A DNA stretch of 16,492 bases, from NCBI GenBank assembly GCA_005223375.1, contig RXOD01005015.1, positions 1-16,492 on the forward strand. The letters run 5' to 3'. This DNA comes from Amoebophrya sp. AT5.2. Its lineage: Eukaryota; Sar; Dinophyceae; Syndiniales; Amoebophryaceae. The number at the start of each line of letters is the position of its first letter. The first letter of the stretch is position 1. The translations under genes and the position numbers were made by a program. Shown piece by piece: positions 1 through 8,252 of this stretch. The notes below the pieces were generated by a model. The model was given only the letters and a program-made list of their open reading frames with translations. It was not told the origin of the DNA and did no database searches.

Positions 1-123
1 GCGCGAGGTGTGCAAAAAAGTGCGTGGCGGGGCCGTCAGGTATAGACGGGCTGCGCCTCCCATTCACTTTTCTGCAGACCTCGCGCGAGGTGTGCAAAAA
101 AAGTGCTCGCAGGGGCCGATGGG
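1..123. repeat. Imperfect direct repeat, 82-bp spacing
   Basis: Copy 1 (1-40) and copy 2 (83-123) both begin GCGCGAGGTGTGCAAAAAA, continue through AGTGC, and end in a similar GGGGCCG segment, with a few mismatches and one extra A in copy 2. Because the window opens on the first base of a copy, further copies may lie to the left. Nothing shows what it does. Confidence 0.7.
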
Positions 124-229
124 TCGGCTATATATTTGCACAAAAAAATACGAAAAGGCTCAGGCTTTTTGTAAACTATACAACGAAGCTACTGGGGCTG
201 ATATTCGGTCAATCTCGTCGGATTTTCCA

Positions 230-265
230 GGTTATTTTCGAGGGTTATTTGGAGGTTATTTTCGC
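230..265. repeat. Three-copy short tandem repeat (GGTTATTT core)
   Basis: GGTTATTT occurs three times within about 36 bases, spaced 12-13 bases, with variable tails (TCGAG, GGAG, TCGCC). It sits immediately upstream of the CCAG acceptor proposed for the first visible exon. A role in splicing is possible, but nothing in the sequence demonstrates it. Confidence 0.6.
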
Positions 266-268
266 CAG

Positions 269-3200
269 GGGCTGTTAACGGGTGTGATCTTTGTAAGCAA
301 ATTCTTTCCGCACACGATGCGCACGTCGACTTTCGTCTCCATCTGCAAGATCAAAGCGCTCTGTTCTACGCGCTCGAGTTCTTCGCCTTCGCCGTCGTCA
401 TCGCCGCATCGAGTAAATATATATATAATCAATCAGTGCCGATCGTAATTAGATAAACGGCTCGTATGCTCTCCGTAATTCCGCTGCTAATAACAAAGTG
501 GTACCCCCGCGGCGCAGCCGCGGGGTTTGGTCCGGAAATACAGTACGGGATCCGAATCCGATAAAAGCTGTATCCCATGAACCTGAAGCATCGGACCTGG
601 GTTTTTTCATAGCCTCTAAAGGAGATCACCACGGGCTCTGGGAACCGGTTCTGGTTTAACAACCAGGCCCAGCTGTCTCTCTGGGACGATCCGCGCAAGA
701 CCTACGACGTGTTCTCCGCGGTGCTGTCGGGCAACACGCTTTTCCTGCACCTGTTCTGCGAGTGCAACGGGGACATGAGGATCCGGCACCCCGAGACCGG
801 AGCGAGCCTCGTGCACTACGCAGTCGCGAGCGGAAACCGAAGAATACTGGACTACATACTGACCACCATCAGCAGCTCCTGCGCAGGAACTACTGCGACT
901 TCGGGGCCGACCTCCCTGGTGAATCAGCCGGACAACGAGGGTATGGAGCCCCTGGTGTACTGCGTGCGCACGGGCTACTGGACGCTGATCAGGCCTCTCG
1001 TTTTGGCGAAGGCGGACATAACGAACGCGTTGCAACTCGCGCGGTCCGCCAACGCGCTCGAATCCGTACGCGAGCTGGTCACGTGGGGCATGAGCTGCGG
1101 GCAGGAGGCTGCTGGTAGCTCCTCTAATAGTGGTGCTTCTTCCTTTCTTCAATTTCAGGGGCGTCTGGGGGGCGTAGTGAACGACATCTATGGAGGCGGA
1201 GCAGGAGAATCTGTTGGGAGGGACGGCGAGGGCAGAAACGGTGACCGGCCGCGTGATGGCAATGGCAATGGGTTGCGCATTGGAATAAATGGGAGAGTGG
1301 CCGCGGACCACGACGCGATACGAAATCACGATCCGATCGCGGGGGACCAGCAGGTGGAATTACACGGGCACGGGTGGAATTGCACGGGTCCGCATTCGCT
1401 CGGGGACATGATTCCCGCTGACGGTCAGCGGCACACGAAGGGTGCAAGTGCAAAATCCGTACCCTCGTCGCAGCAGGACAATACTTCGAGCCGCGACGAG
1501 GACTCGGGCGGTAAGTTGATTCGCGTGGTGTCCGACATCGTGGAAAGAGTGCTCGGGCCCTGGGACAACTCCGACGATGAAGAATTTCTGGACGCAGACG
1601 AAACGGAGTTCGAAGATCGCGACTTCTTCCTGGGTCACGGTTCTTTATCCCCCGATCACAGGCCGCCGCAGTCGGAGGATCTCGCTCCGCAAAGTCCGCA
1701 CGAAACCTCCGGCGGGTCGACAGCAAGCAACCACATCAACTACAACAGGCAAATCAACGGCGTGGCCATGCCACCTCCGGGGCCGCTGACGATCGCGGCG
1801 CCGCCGACGGCGCGGGCCTCCGCAGCAGGTGGCGACAGTCGTGTAGGTGAACAAACGAGCGGGATGTTGGAGTTGGCTCACTACGGGCGCTACCAGGAAG
1901 ATTTACCGGGTTACAGCGACTACCACACAACGAGGAGCAACCACGACAGGAGCAACCACGACAGGGGCAAACTATCGGATAGGAGTGCTACGACATCATG
2001 GACACCGGAGCTTCAGTCGGGGGTGGATGGTCGATCCGGCTCCGGGTACAACGGGCAATCATACCAGGGTGAGACGCAACCGGAGTCGGAATCGCACCAT
2101 TCGCTAGTACCCGAGGAGCAAGATCAGGACGAGGATACAGCGGCGTCAATGCCACACACCGATCCAGACCCGGAGCAGAGCCCAGACGAGCGCGATTCCG
2201 CAGTATCTTCAACCGCGGGGCTAGAAGTGCATCTTACATCGGATCATCAGCTGCGTGGCCACCTGCACGACGAGCAGCGGACGGGGACGGAGACCACAAC
2301 CACCCCGAGCAGTGCCGACGGGTCGGGGCGCGCGCGGGACAGCGCGAACCGAGCAGCAGAGTGGCCCAAGGAGCCCGATAAGGGGGAGCCACTTCCCGAG
2401 GCAACGCGCCAGGCGAGCATCAGCTCCTCGACAGAGGGCGACTCCTCAGACGTGATGCTGTCACCCGCGCCACCGCCAGCCGAAAGTATCTGTTTTTGCA
2501 AGCTTCTATTCGATTATTGGAGATCAATCGGAACAATCAATCAAGGCGCGCCGTAATTGTAGATCGAGATCCAGGCCGAGGGTAATACAGAAGCACCGCA
2601 TTCGCGATACAATCTTAACACATCATCTTTCGGAATAGATTTGTATTCTCGCGTACGCGTTCACTTTCGCATAGGTACGGATGTCGCGGACCCGGCCGGA
2701 CAACTGGAGCAGCAGGGAATTTTCCGGAAAACGGATCTGTGCGAGTCGGAGTCCGCGGCGCTCGATGCGTTCCCGATCCCGAACCTCTCTCGTATCGTCT
2801 GTCGCGCCGGCAAGCGGGAGGGCGTGCGCCCCCCGGAATCCAGACCCGTCCCGCGGCCCTTCATTCTGGACGAGGCGGCCTTGCTCCACCGGGGTACTGG
2901 AGGGGTAGTGGGTGGGGCAGCAGCAGCACCTCGCTTCGGCGCATCCAGTGGTGGCGTCTTAACCCCCCCTAAGATCTTCGACGGCTTCGGCACCACCTGG
3001 GGCAGCAGCTTCTCCCCGGTCGCGCTTGTGGTGGACATCCTCGGTACCTTCTTTCGCCTCGCGCGGAACTACTCGGCGCTGCTGCGATCGGTGTCGAACC
3101 TCCTCATCGCACTCTTTCCGGCCCTGAACGAAGACGAGCCGAGCGAGGACGAAGCGCTGAACTACGGTAGCTACGGTGCTCCGGGGAGGGGGGGGAGCTC

Positions 3201-3339
3201 CCGGCGGAGCGGCGGTGTTGGGGGTTCATCTCATTTTATGGGTGTTGGGGGTGGCGGAGGCCGGAGCGGGCGGCTGTTTCAGAACGGCAGAAGGGGGTCG
3301 GTGCCGCTCTCCACTGTCGAAGAAGGCGAGCTCTACTGA
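269..3339 (+). CDS. Ankyrin-repeat protein, 5'-partial, with long disordered linker and hydrophobic C-terminal segment
   Basis: Inferred exons are <269-444, 613-2485 and 2675-3339 (TGA), giving about 903 residues; the true start lies upstream. Visible introns are GTAATT..CATAG (445-612) and GTATCT..CATAG (2486-2674). The phases agree, and the second splice (phase 1) removes an in-frame stop. Exon 1 reads as an ankyrin-like unit (AVNGCDLCKQIL then QDQSALFYAL). Exon 2 starts with a WW-like half motif (FWFNNQAQLSLWDDPR) and then two ankyrin-like units at about 709-1050 (GASLVHYAVASGNRRILDYIL; GMEPLVYCVRTG). From about 1100 to 2485 it is low-complexity and hydrophilic, with an acidic cluster at 1567-1632 and a 15-bp tandem duplication. 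Exon 3 carries a hydrophobic or amphipathic stretch at 3004-3126, then a Gly/Ser-rich tail. Ankyrin repeats mediate protein binding; the partner and cellular site are unknown. Exon 1 is the least certain part. Confidence 0.65.
505..525. repeat. Perfect GC-rich hairpin inside an intron
   Basis: CCCCGCGGC (505-513), a GCA loop, and GCCGCGGGG (517-525) form a perfect 9-bp all-G/C stem. It falls in the proposed intron 445-612 of the ankyrin-repeat gene, about 90 bases before the acceptor. It could structure the pre-mRNA; no protein-coding explanation is apparent. Confidence 0.8.
1934..1963 (+). repeat. 15-bp in-frame tandem duplication
   Basis: GGAGCAACCACGACA occurs twice back to back within the ankyrin-repeat gene's low-complexity exon, giving the peptide RSNHDRSNHDR. 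Because the unit is a multiple of three, the frame is kept. It looks like a slippage or short duplication event in a disordered linker. Confidence 0.85.
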
Positions 3340-4483
3340 GGGCACCGCTCCGTTTGTCTTCCTTATCCTTACCGAAGGGCTGCGCAGTTTGGGTTTGCTA
3401 CGCATCGACACTTGTCTTTTGCGCCCAGTACACTATGAGTAGAAGACCTCGAAAAGTAGTTTCTTTCGCTTCTTAATACTAATATTTTTTTATCCCTTGT
3501 TCGCGTTCGCGCGCACTTTCAGCGCTCGCCAGAGCACTAGGTAGGTGTGCAGATGAAGGTGAAGAAGACTGCATAAAATGAATTAGTAACGGCTCGTGGT
3601 ACAAGTACCAGATGGTATAAGAAGCAAGTACGAGTACAATATAACAGTGAAAGAACTACCTGCCGCTGGACGTGTCTCGAGTGAAGTTTGTTGTAGCGCG
3701 TTTTTACCCAACATCTCTTTCTCTGTGTCGCCACTTGGGCTCGCCAACGCGCGGCCAGGGCGCCGGGGTCAATTTTATGAAGCGGTCCCATATATTTATA
3801 TGCGATCGCATTCGGATTCGCAACAGCTGCCTGGTTCTTCTTCCTGTCACTTTCTTGCGTGACGGATGCGGATGCGGATCCGCCCCCGAAGACGGGGCGG
3901 CGCGGAACCCTTTTTCACTACCCATTTTCCTCTTTCGAGGTTCATGCTGTACCCAGTTCTTTATCGATCATGCGACCGCGCCCGGAATATTTATTTTCTT
4001 GGAAACAAAGTGTTCGCGGTCCGTGTTTCTTTGGATGACGCAAAGCATGCTGTTGGCCGCTGCCGTTCAAAAGGAAGAGCGAGAAAAAAGCAGAAAGACA
4101 AAGAGGGCTGGGAAGGCAGGTCAAAACAAAGAAGATCATGTCTAAGATCCGATGAAAGGAAGGAGGAAACGCCCAACGAACAGCGATGAGCAGGACGAGG
4201 CGCGGCCTTTTTCACGACTACGGTTGAGTCAACGTACACACAGATTCTGACCGTGATGAGCGCGGAGTTATTAATCTCTACTCCACGACCTCCACGGCGT
4301 CACTGACACTCACTGCGGCGGCGCCCATCTGTAGAGCCAACTTGTTGATGCGCTTTGGTTCATCTCGCACCTAGACGGCAATAGGCGGTACCTCTCCCGA
4401 CACCGGGTGGAAGGAACGAGCACCTAGTTCTCCTTGAATCAAATTCTCGAGAAGGAGAAGCACATTCATACGTAGTTATCAAA
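3340..4483. other. Intergenic region between ankyrin and EF-hand genes
   Basis: About 1.1 kb, more A/T-rich than the flanking exons. I see no open frame with domain-like content. Most of it should be the 3' UTR of the first gene and upstream sequence of the second. The only notable structure is a short GC-rich hairpin at 3880-3900. No polyadenylation motif can be assigned safely. The downstream start has a good initiation context (ATCAAAATGG). Confidence 0.6.
3880..3900. repeat. Short GC-rich hairpin in intergenic DNA
   Basis: CCGCCCC (3880-3886) pairs with GGGGCGG (3894-3900) around a seven-base loop. It follows a GGATGC-type direct repeat (3863-3878). It may be a 3'-end or spacer structure; function unknown. 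Confidence 0.55.
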
Positions 4484-5663
4484 ATGGACTTCGCCTCTGC
4501 TTGGGACCACTTTGCCACGGCCTCTGCGCCGTCTGCCACGAGCAGCACCTCGCAAAGCAGCACGTCAACCGGTAGAGCGCAGCACTACTTCCACCCCGAT
4601 GGCCGCAATCCAACGACCGGTACTGCCCAGTCGCCGGAGTACGACCGTCGCCGCATGTGCTTGGAGGATCTCTCTTGCGCGATGATTGCGGTTTTTGGCT
4701 TCAAGTTCAAGAAGCACGACCTGAAGCTCTCCGCGGCGCGCCACGCGAAGCTGGTCTCCGGCAGAAGACTCAGTGCAGTAGAGGACCCGCTGAATACCGT
4801 TACCGATGCCGAGCAGCAGAGCGATAGTTTCCTTTTAACGCGCGCGGAGTTTTTCTATGCCCGAGGTACCAGCGATGGTAAGTGGGCAAGTGGTAAGCGA
4901 TTTTTTTGCGGCGCTCTTCGGGGTCCCGTCTCGCTATGTCCCAAGAAGAAAAGGCGGCCTTCCGCGGTCGGACGCAGGCCCGACACCCTTTAGTGCACCC
5001 TACGGCTACTTTTGCCCTGCTTCCAGGCTCTAGCCCTAGTAGAACTAGAAACAGAGCCATTCTATTTCTAGCTCCTGGCTTTTCATGACCTTGCTCCTCT
5101 CCCTCCCACTGGCTCACTTCCCTGCCACTCCTACTCCAAAAAATGGGGCATCTCTGAAACCGCCCCAGACCCCTTCGCGCCCCAGACACCCTTCAGAGCG
5201 CCTCAATCGGCACTCGCCATCGCTAAGGAAGCCACGTCATCGCTGGCCCGGTCATATTTTCTCGTTGGCGGGGGAGCGGCGGACGCTGCTCGAGTCCGTC
5301 TCGGATCCACTTTACAAGCAGTTCACAGCTCTGGACGTCCGCAGCGCCGGGCAAGTCGACGCGAGTGATCTGGTGAACGGGATGAGCCATAGGCCGAAAA
5401 TGGGCGCGGAGATGGCCGCGCGCATTGTGCGCGCGGTGGCTGAGCCCGGGCGAGAGTACTTCACGTACCAGGACTACGTGCGCCACATGGAGGCTGCTGC
5501 TGAAAAATCTACTTTGGGGTCAGTTGAGGTGGCAGGAGGTGTTGGGGAAGCTGCGGTTCTTCAAAGTGCGGGGCGAGGGACGACACCACACGCCAGGCCG
5601 TTCACGCGGGGAGGTGGGGCAGGTGGAGTTGCTAGTAGCGAACCAATGGAGGTGGAAGGTTGA
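4484..5663 (+). CDS. EF-hand-fold protein resembling EFCAB11
   Basis: Inferred exons are 4484-4877 and 5197-5663, coding about 286 residues. The intron is GTAAGT..CTTCAG (4878-5196), phase 1, and joins GAT-G to AG-CGC. The ATG at 4484 has a favourable AAAATGG context. After a Ser/Thr-rich N-terminus, residues about 60-130 contain MCLEDLSCAMIAVFGFKFKK followed by LLTRAEFFYARG, which resembles the first EF-hand pair of EFCAB11 (the ..EDF..AV..LFGY.. region). Residues about 168-215 give LYKQFTALDVRSAGQVDASD, then EYFTYQDYVRHM, resembling the second pair. The visible loop (residues 178-189) keeps Asp at position 1, Gly at 6, a hydrophobic residue at 8 and an acid at 12, but has Arg at 3 and Ala at 5, so calcium binding is doubtful. 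The C-terminal 50 residues are low-complexity. The EF-hand fold is fairly secure; EFCAB11 orthology is tentative, and a generic calmodulin-like protein is the alternative. Confidence 0.7.
4878..5196 (+). other. Intron of the EF-hand gene with internal hairpin
   Basis: The donor G|GTAAGT matches the consensus and the acceptor CACCCTTCAG follows a pyrimidine-rich run. Inside, CTAGAAA (5045-5051) and TTTCTAG (5065-5071) form a perfect 7-bp stem. An outer imperfect pair, CCAGGCTCTAG and CTAGCTCCTGG, surrounds it. Acceptors at 5168 and 5231 are possible alternatives but give the wrong phase. Confidence 0.65.
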
Positions 5664-6358
5664 CTGATATAATCCTCGCAACATCGAGAGGGCCTTTCCC
5701 CTTGCCGGTTCCGGTTCAATCGAACAAGGTTTGCGCTTTCGCCATCCGACGCAACTGCATCGAACCCCGGAAACAAGCAGACGGACTCCGCATTTTTGCG
5801 GCTACCCACCGGGAGAGGCCGGCATGCGGGCATGTTCCTCGCGGGCCCTGTGCCGCCGCCGGCTATTTGAGTTTGGCTGCCGCGGTTGGCTAGGAGAGGA
5901 GTGCAGCCAGTGGGCTTTTATCTTAATCTTGATGACAGGAAATATAACGGAGGGATTCAGTTAGAAGAGGTGTCTTCTGCGGGAGATAGAGCGTACGAAT
6001 CTAAAAAAGAACGCGCCGAAACTATTAGGTGCAAGAACAGGTCGTATAGGTGAAAGTTGAGAACGCGGTTGTCACAGCAATTTTTTAGGTGATTTCGGCA
6101 CTGGCAACACATGATGGAGCCTGAAGCGGACGGCCTTTTTTCGAAGGATACACGAAATTTTCGGAATTTTCGGACGGTGCATGTTGACGGCTATCACGTC
6201 TGAGAAAGTCCACGCAGCGGAGCCGCCCGGAGCGGCCTGAGCTGGCCGAAGCACCGAGTGTGACCGCGTCGAAAGAAAGAGTTAAAATTCGGTCACGGGT
6301 GGAAGTCACACACGACTGAACGATCCACGGTGACAGCCGCTGCCTTCGCATCGCAGTG
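5664..6358. other. Intergenic region between EF-hand gene and IFT52
   Basis: About 700 bases without a supportable gene. It should hold the 3' UTR of the EF-hand gene and the promoter/5' UTR of IFT52. Short G/C-rich inverted segments (GCCGCCCGGAGCGGC and CGGCCTGAGCTGGCCG) occur around 6221-6246 and could fold, but they are short. No splice-leader acceptor or promoter motif can be named with confidence. Confidence 0.55.
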
Positions 6359-8252
6359 ATGGCGGAGGGTCTCGGCAATCTGCTCCAGGCGGCGCCCGCC
6401 ACTGGTGCTGGGCAGATCGAGGTTTTGTTTGATATCTCAAAGAAGGAGCTCGGTTCTCCCCAGACCAACTACAAGAAGCTTGTCCGCAAGCTCCGCTCCG
6501 AGTTTAAGGTGGGCGTGAACAAGGACTTAATTACTTTAGATCGGCTGAAGGAGTGCGGGCTGGTGATCTTCGCCGGCCCGCGCGAGATGTTCACGACAGA
6601 CGAGTTCGACGCCGTAAAGAGGTACCTAAGTCCTGAGTGCAAGGGGTCGGTGCTGTTCCTGCTGGGCGAGGGCGGGGAAACCCGGTTCAACACGAACGTG
6701 AACTACCTGCTCGAAGAGTTCGGCATCATGGTAAACAACGCTAAGGCGAGAGGAGGCGAAACCGCCCATTTTCCGCTGTATGTTTAATCCTCTGGGGCGA
6801 GGATGGTGGTCTTTTCGTTTCTCTGGTACGATTGGAGTTGGTCTACTTAAGAAAGTATGATACACGCAGTAGGGGGTGACCTGTGTTGTCTTGTATCTAT
6901 GATCGCGTGTTTTGTCTAGTGTTTGGTCTCGTATTTTTCGGTCAGGTGTTGGCGTTGCTCGTTTCAGCCATAGAACTTTCTTAGGCAGAACATCAAAGCG
7001 GTGGCCAGGATGCAGGCCGAAAATGGATTTCTCTTTAAGGCGGATTCCGTGATTCGGACGACGTTCTGCAAGTACCACCACCCAAAGGAGTGCTTCATCG
7101 GGAACGGGGTGCTGTCGAAGGACCTGCTGAAGCACGCCGGGCGACCGGGGGGGGCCGACGGCGTGGGCGGAAGAGGGGCGGGGGCAGAAAGTATTCGCAG
7201 CTATAAATGGATCGACAATCGATGCGGCTTAGGCTTTGCTTTGGTTTTGCTTTTGCTCAGAGTCCGATTGCAGCGTCGAGTGCCGCGATGTGCCGCCGTC
7301 GAGAGTACCTCAAAAATCCCGGCGTTTCCAGGTACCCGCGACGACGGCATGCAGCACGGCGCGAAGAGCGCACTGGAGTTCGTGTATCCCTTCGGCGCCA
7401 CAATGAACGTCCAGAAGCCAGCTGTGCCGGTGCTCTCAACAGGTCCGTAGATTGCTCCTCTTTTTAGAAGCTTTCTTTTCACAGACAACGAACTCCTTCT
7501 CGATCTCGTTCTCGACGTTGCACAGGTCCGATCTCGTACCCGCTGAACCGGCCAATTTGCGCGGTGCACGAGGGGTCTGGGCGGCTGGCGGTGCTGGGGA
7601 GCGTGAACATGTTCGGAGACGATTTTCTTGACAAGGACCACAACGGCAAGCTCGCGGACCTGCTCATCAAGTGGCTCACGAGAAGAAACGACTGCGACCT
7701 CAGCTTCAAGTGTTTTTTTATCTACCGCACACGACGCAGTTTTATACCGATGGCCACGATGGCTATCATTCATCGCCCTTGTATTTAAAACTTGACCAGA
7801 GAGAAGATCTCTTTGTCCGCCTCCTTGAAGGAGGGCTTGTTCGTCATCCTTTTAGGTGCCACCTTTTACTTACTTTCAGCCAGAATTGTTAGGTAGCATC
7901 CCTAGGTTACCATCAACCTGCCCTCGGTACTAGCCTATCACCCTTGTGGAGTATATGTGAGCTCGTAACAAGGAACAGTAGCAGCGTCGTCTCAGAACAG
8001 CGATAGTCACCTCGACCAAGGGATGTTCCTCTTCACAGGTATGGCGAGGAACCCGAGATCCCGGAGTACCACTTTCTGCCGCACACGCAGCTCCTGGCCG
8101 AGAGTTTAAAGAGCTGCCTGTCGAGATTAAATCCCGTCGAGATTAAATCCCGTCCAACTGCAGCAGCTCGTACTTGCCAACATGTACCCGAAAAACAGCT
8201 TGGAAGTCGCTGCTGCAGTTGGACGGTCATTCACACGATATGCGGCAGGTAG
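6359..8252 (+). CDS. IFT52: Intraflagellar transport protein 52 (IFT-B core), C-terminally atypical
   Basis: IFT52 is an IFT-B core subunit needed to build cilia and flagella. Inferred exons are 6359-6745, 7040-7190, 7332-7442, 7526-7709 and 8039-8252; phases agree (349 codons including stop). Family hallmarks are readable in order: EVLFDISKKELGSPQTNYKK, LVIFAGPREMFTTDEFDAVK, NTNVNYLLEEFGIMVNN, CKYHHPKECFIGNGVLSK, FVYPFGATMNVQKPAVPVLS, SYPLNRPICAVHEGSGRLAV, LGSVNMFGDDFLDKDHNGK, EEPEIPEYHFLPHTQLLAES. Together these cover the N-terminal GIFT domain. The start is the second codon of a GTG-ATG pair. Oddities: intron 1 is GC-AG with a 7-bp repeat at its ends, and intron 3 has a 9-bp repeat at its ends. 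After LKSCL (about 8120) a 16-bp tandem duplication shifts the frame and a stop follows at 8250. The usual Pro-rich and C-terminal partner-binding part (IFT52 is normally about 430-450 residues) is not visible before the kinase gene. Identification is secure; the 3' end is not. Confidence 0.93.
6746..7039 (+). other. IFT52 intron 1, GC-AG, flanked by 7-bp direct repeat
   Basis: TAAGGCG occurs at 6742-6748 and again at 7036-7042, so each copy spans one splice junction. Splicing AAG|GCGAGA to TTTAAG|GCG gives VNNAKADSVIRTTF, which fits IFT52. A boundary six bases earlier (GCTAAG, giving VNNADSV) also keeps the frame. Imperfect inverted ends are visible: CCCATTTTCCGCTGTAT near the 5' end and, on the opposite strand at the 3' end, TCCATTTTCGGCCTGCAT. 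This resembles an introner-type insertion. Confidence 0.65.
7191..7331 (+). other. IFT52 intron 2, stop-free and a multiple of three
   Basis: The boundaries GAAA|GTATTC and TTTCCAG|GTACCC join in phase 1. The 141-base length keeps the frame and contains no stop, so the open frame runs straight through. It is called an intron because IFT52 has only a short variable loop here, and the composition (T-rich GCTTTGGTTTTGCTTTTGC run) is intron-like. An internal AG after that run (7260) is a rival acceptor, but its phase does not fit. Confidence 0.6.
7443..7525 (+). other. IFT52 intron 3 flanked by perfect 9-bp direct repeat
   Basis: ACAGGTCCG occurs at 7439-7447 and 7522-7530, each copy containing one junction (ACAG|GTCCG). 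Removing 83 bases joins VPVLSTG to PISYPLNRPI, exactly as in the IFT52 family. The donor GTCCGT is weak. Co-option of an AG|GT inside a target-site duplication is the classic introner signature. No clear terminal inverted repeat is seen. Confidence 0.8.
7710..8038 (+). other. IFT52 intron 4 with internal palindrome
   Basis: The donor TTCAA|GTGTTT and acceptor CTCTTCACAG|G join in phase 2 to give DLSFKYGEEPEIPEYH, consistent with IFT52. Inside lies the perfect palindrome CCTCCTTGAAGGAGG (7820-7834). No direct repeat of the kind seen in introns 1 and 3 flanks it. Confidence 0.75.
8120..8151 (+). repeat. 16-bp tandem duplication at the IFT52 3' end
   Basis: GTCGAGATTAAATCCC is present twice with no spacer (8120-8135, 8136-8151). 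The unit is not a multiple of three, so it changes the frame immediately after the last clear IFT52 residues (LKSCL). It borders the inverted repeat that begins at 8150. Confidence 0.95.
8150..8226. repeat. 17-bp perfect inverted repeat (hairpin or small element)
   Basis: CCGTCCAACTGCAGCAG (8150-8166) is the exact reverse complement of CTGCTGCAGTTGGACGG (8210-8226). One more inner pair is possible (8167/8209), leaving a loop of about 41 bases. It could be a non-autonomous MITE-like or introner-like element, or a structured RNA segment. It overlaps the end of the IFT52 reading frame. Confidence 0.9.

Larger units (their letters stand above)
1..268. other. Non-coding 5' stretch with short repeats, probably intronic
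   Basis: I see no convincing coding in this stretch. It holds an 82-bp-spaced pair of G-rich repeats at 1-123 and a triple GGTTATTT repeat at 230-265. It ends at the acceptor-like TTTTCGCCAG (259-268), just before the first ankyrin-like exon. An open frame does run through it (8-448), but its translation is unremarkable and conflicts with the ankyrin frame. It is most likely intron or upstream sequence of the first gene, whose 5' end lies outside the window. Confidence 0.4.

Noticed and set aside
616..1329. Long minus-strand open frame (237 codons)
   Set aside because: It lies wholly opposite the ankyrin-like exon. Its translation is Arg/Ala/Val-rich without domain features, as expected of a shadow in GC-rich coding DNA.
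2641..2674. Independent gene starting at 2641
   Set aside because: The frame before 2675 lies in the intron. The phase-1 splice from 2485 to 2675 connects it cleanly to the preceding exon, and the apparent start is not an ATG.
5700..5735. tRNA-like B box (GGTTCAATCGA)
   Set aside because: No matching acceptor stem, anticodon arm or A box is found at the right distance.
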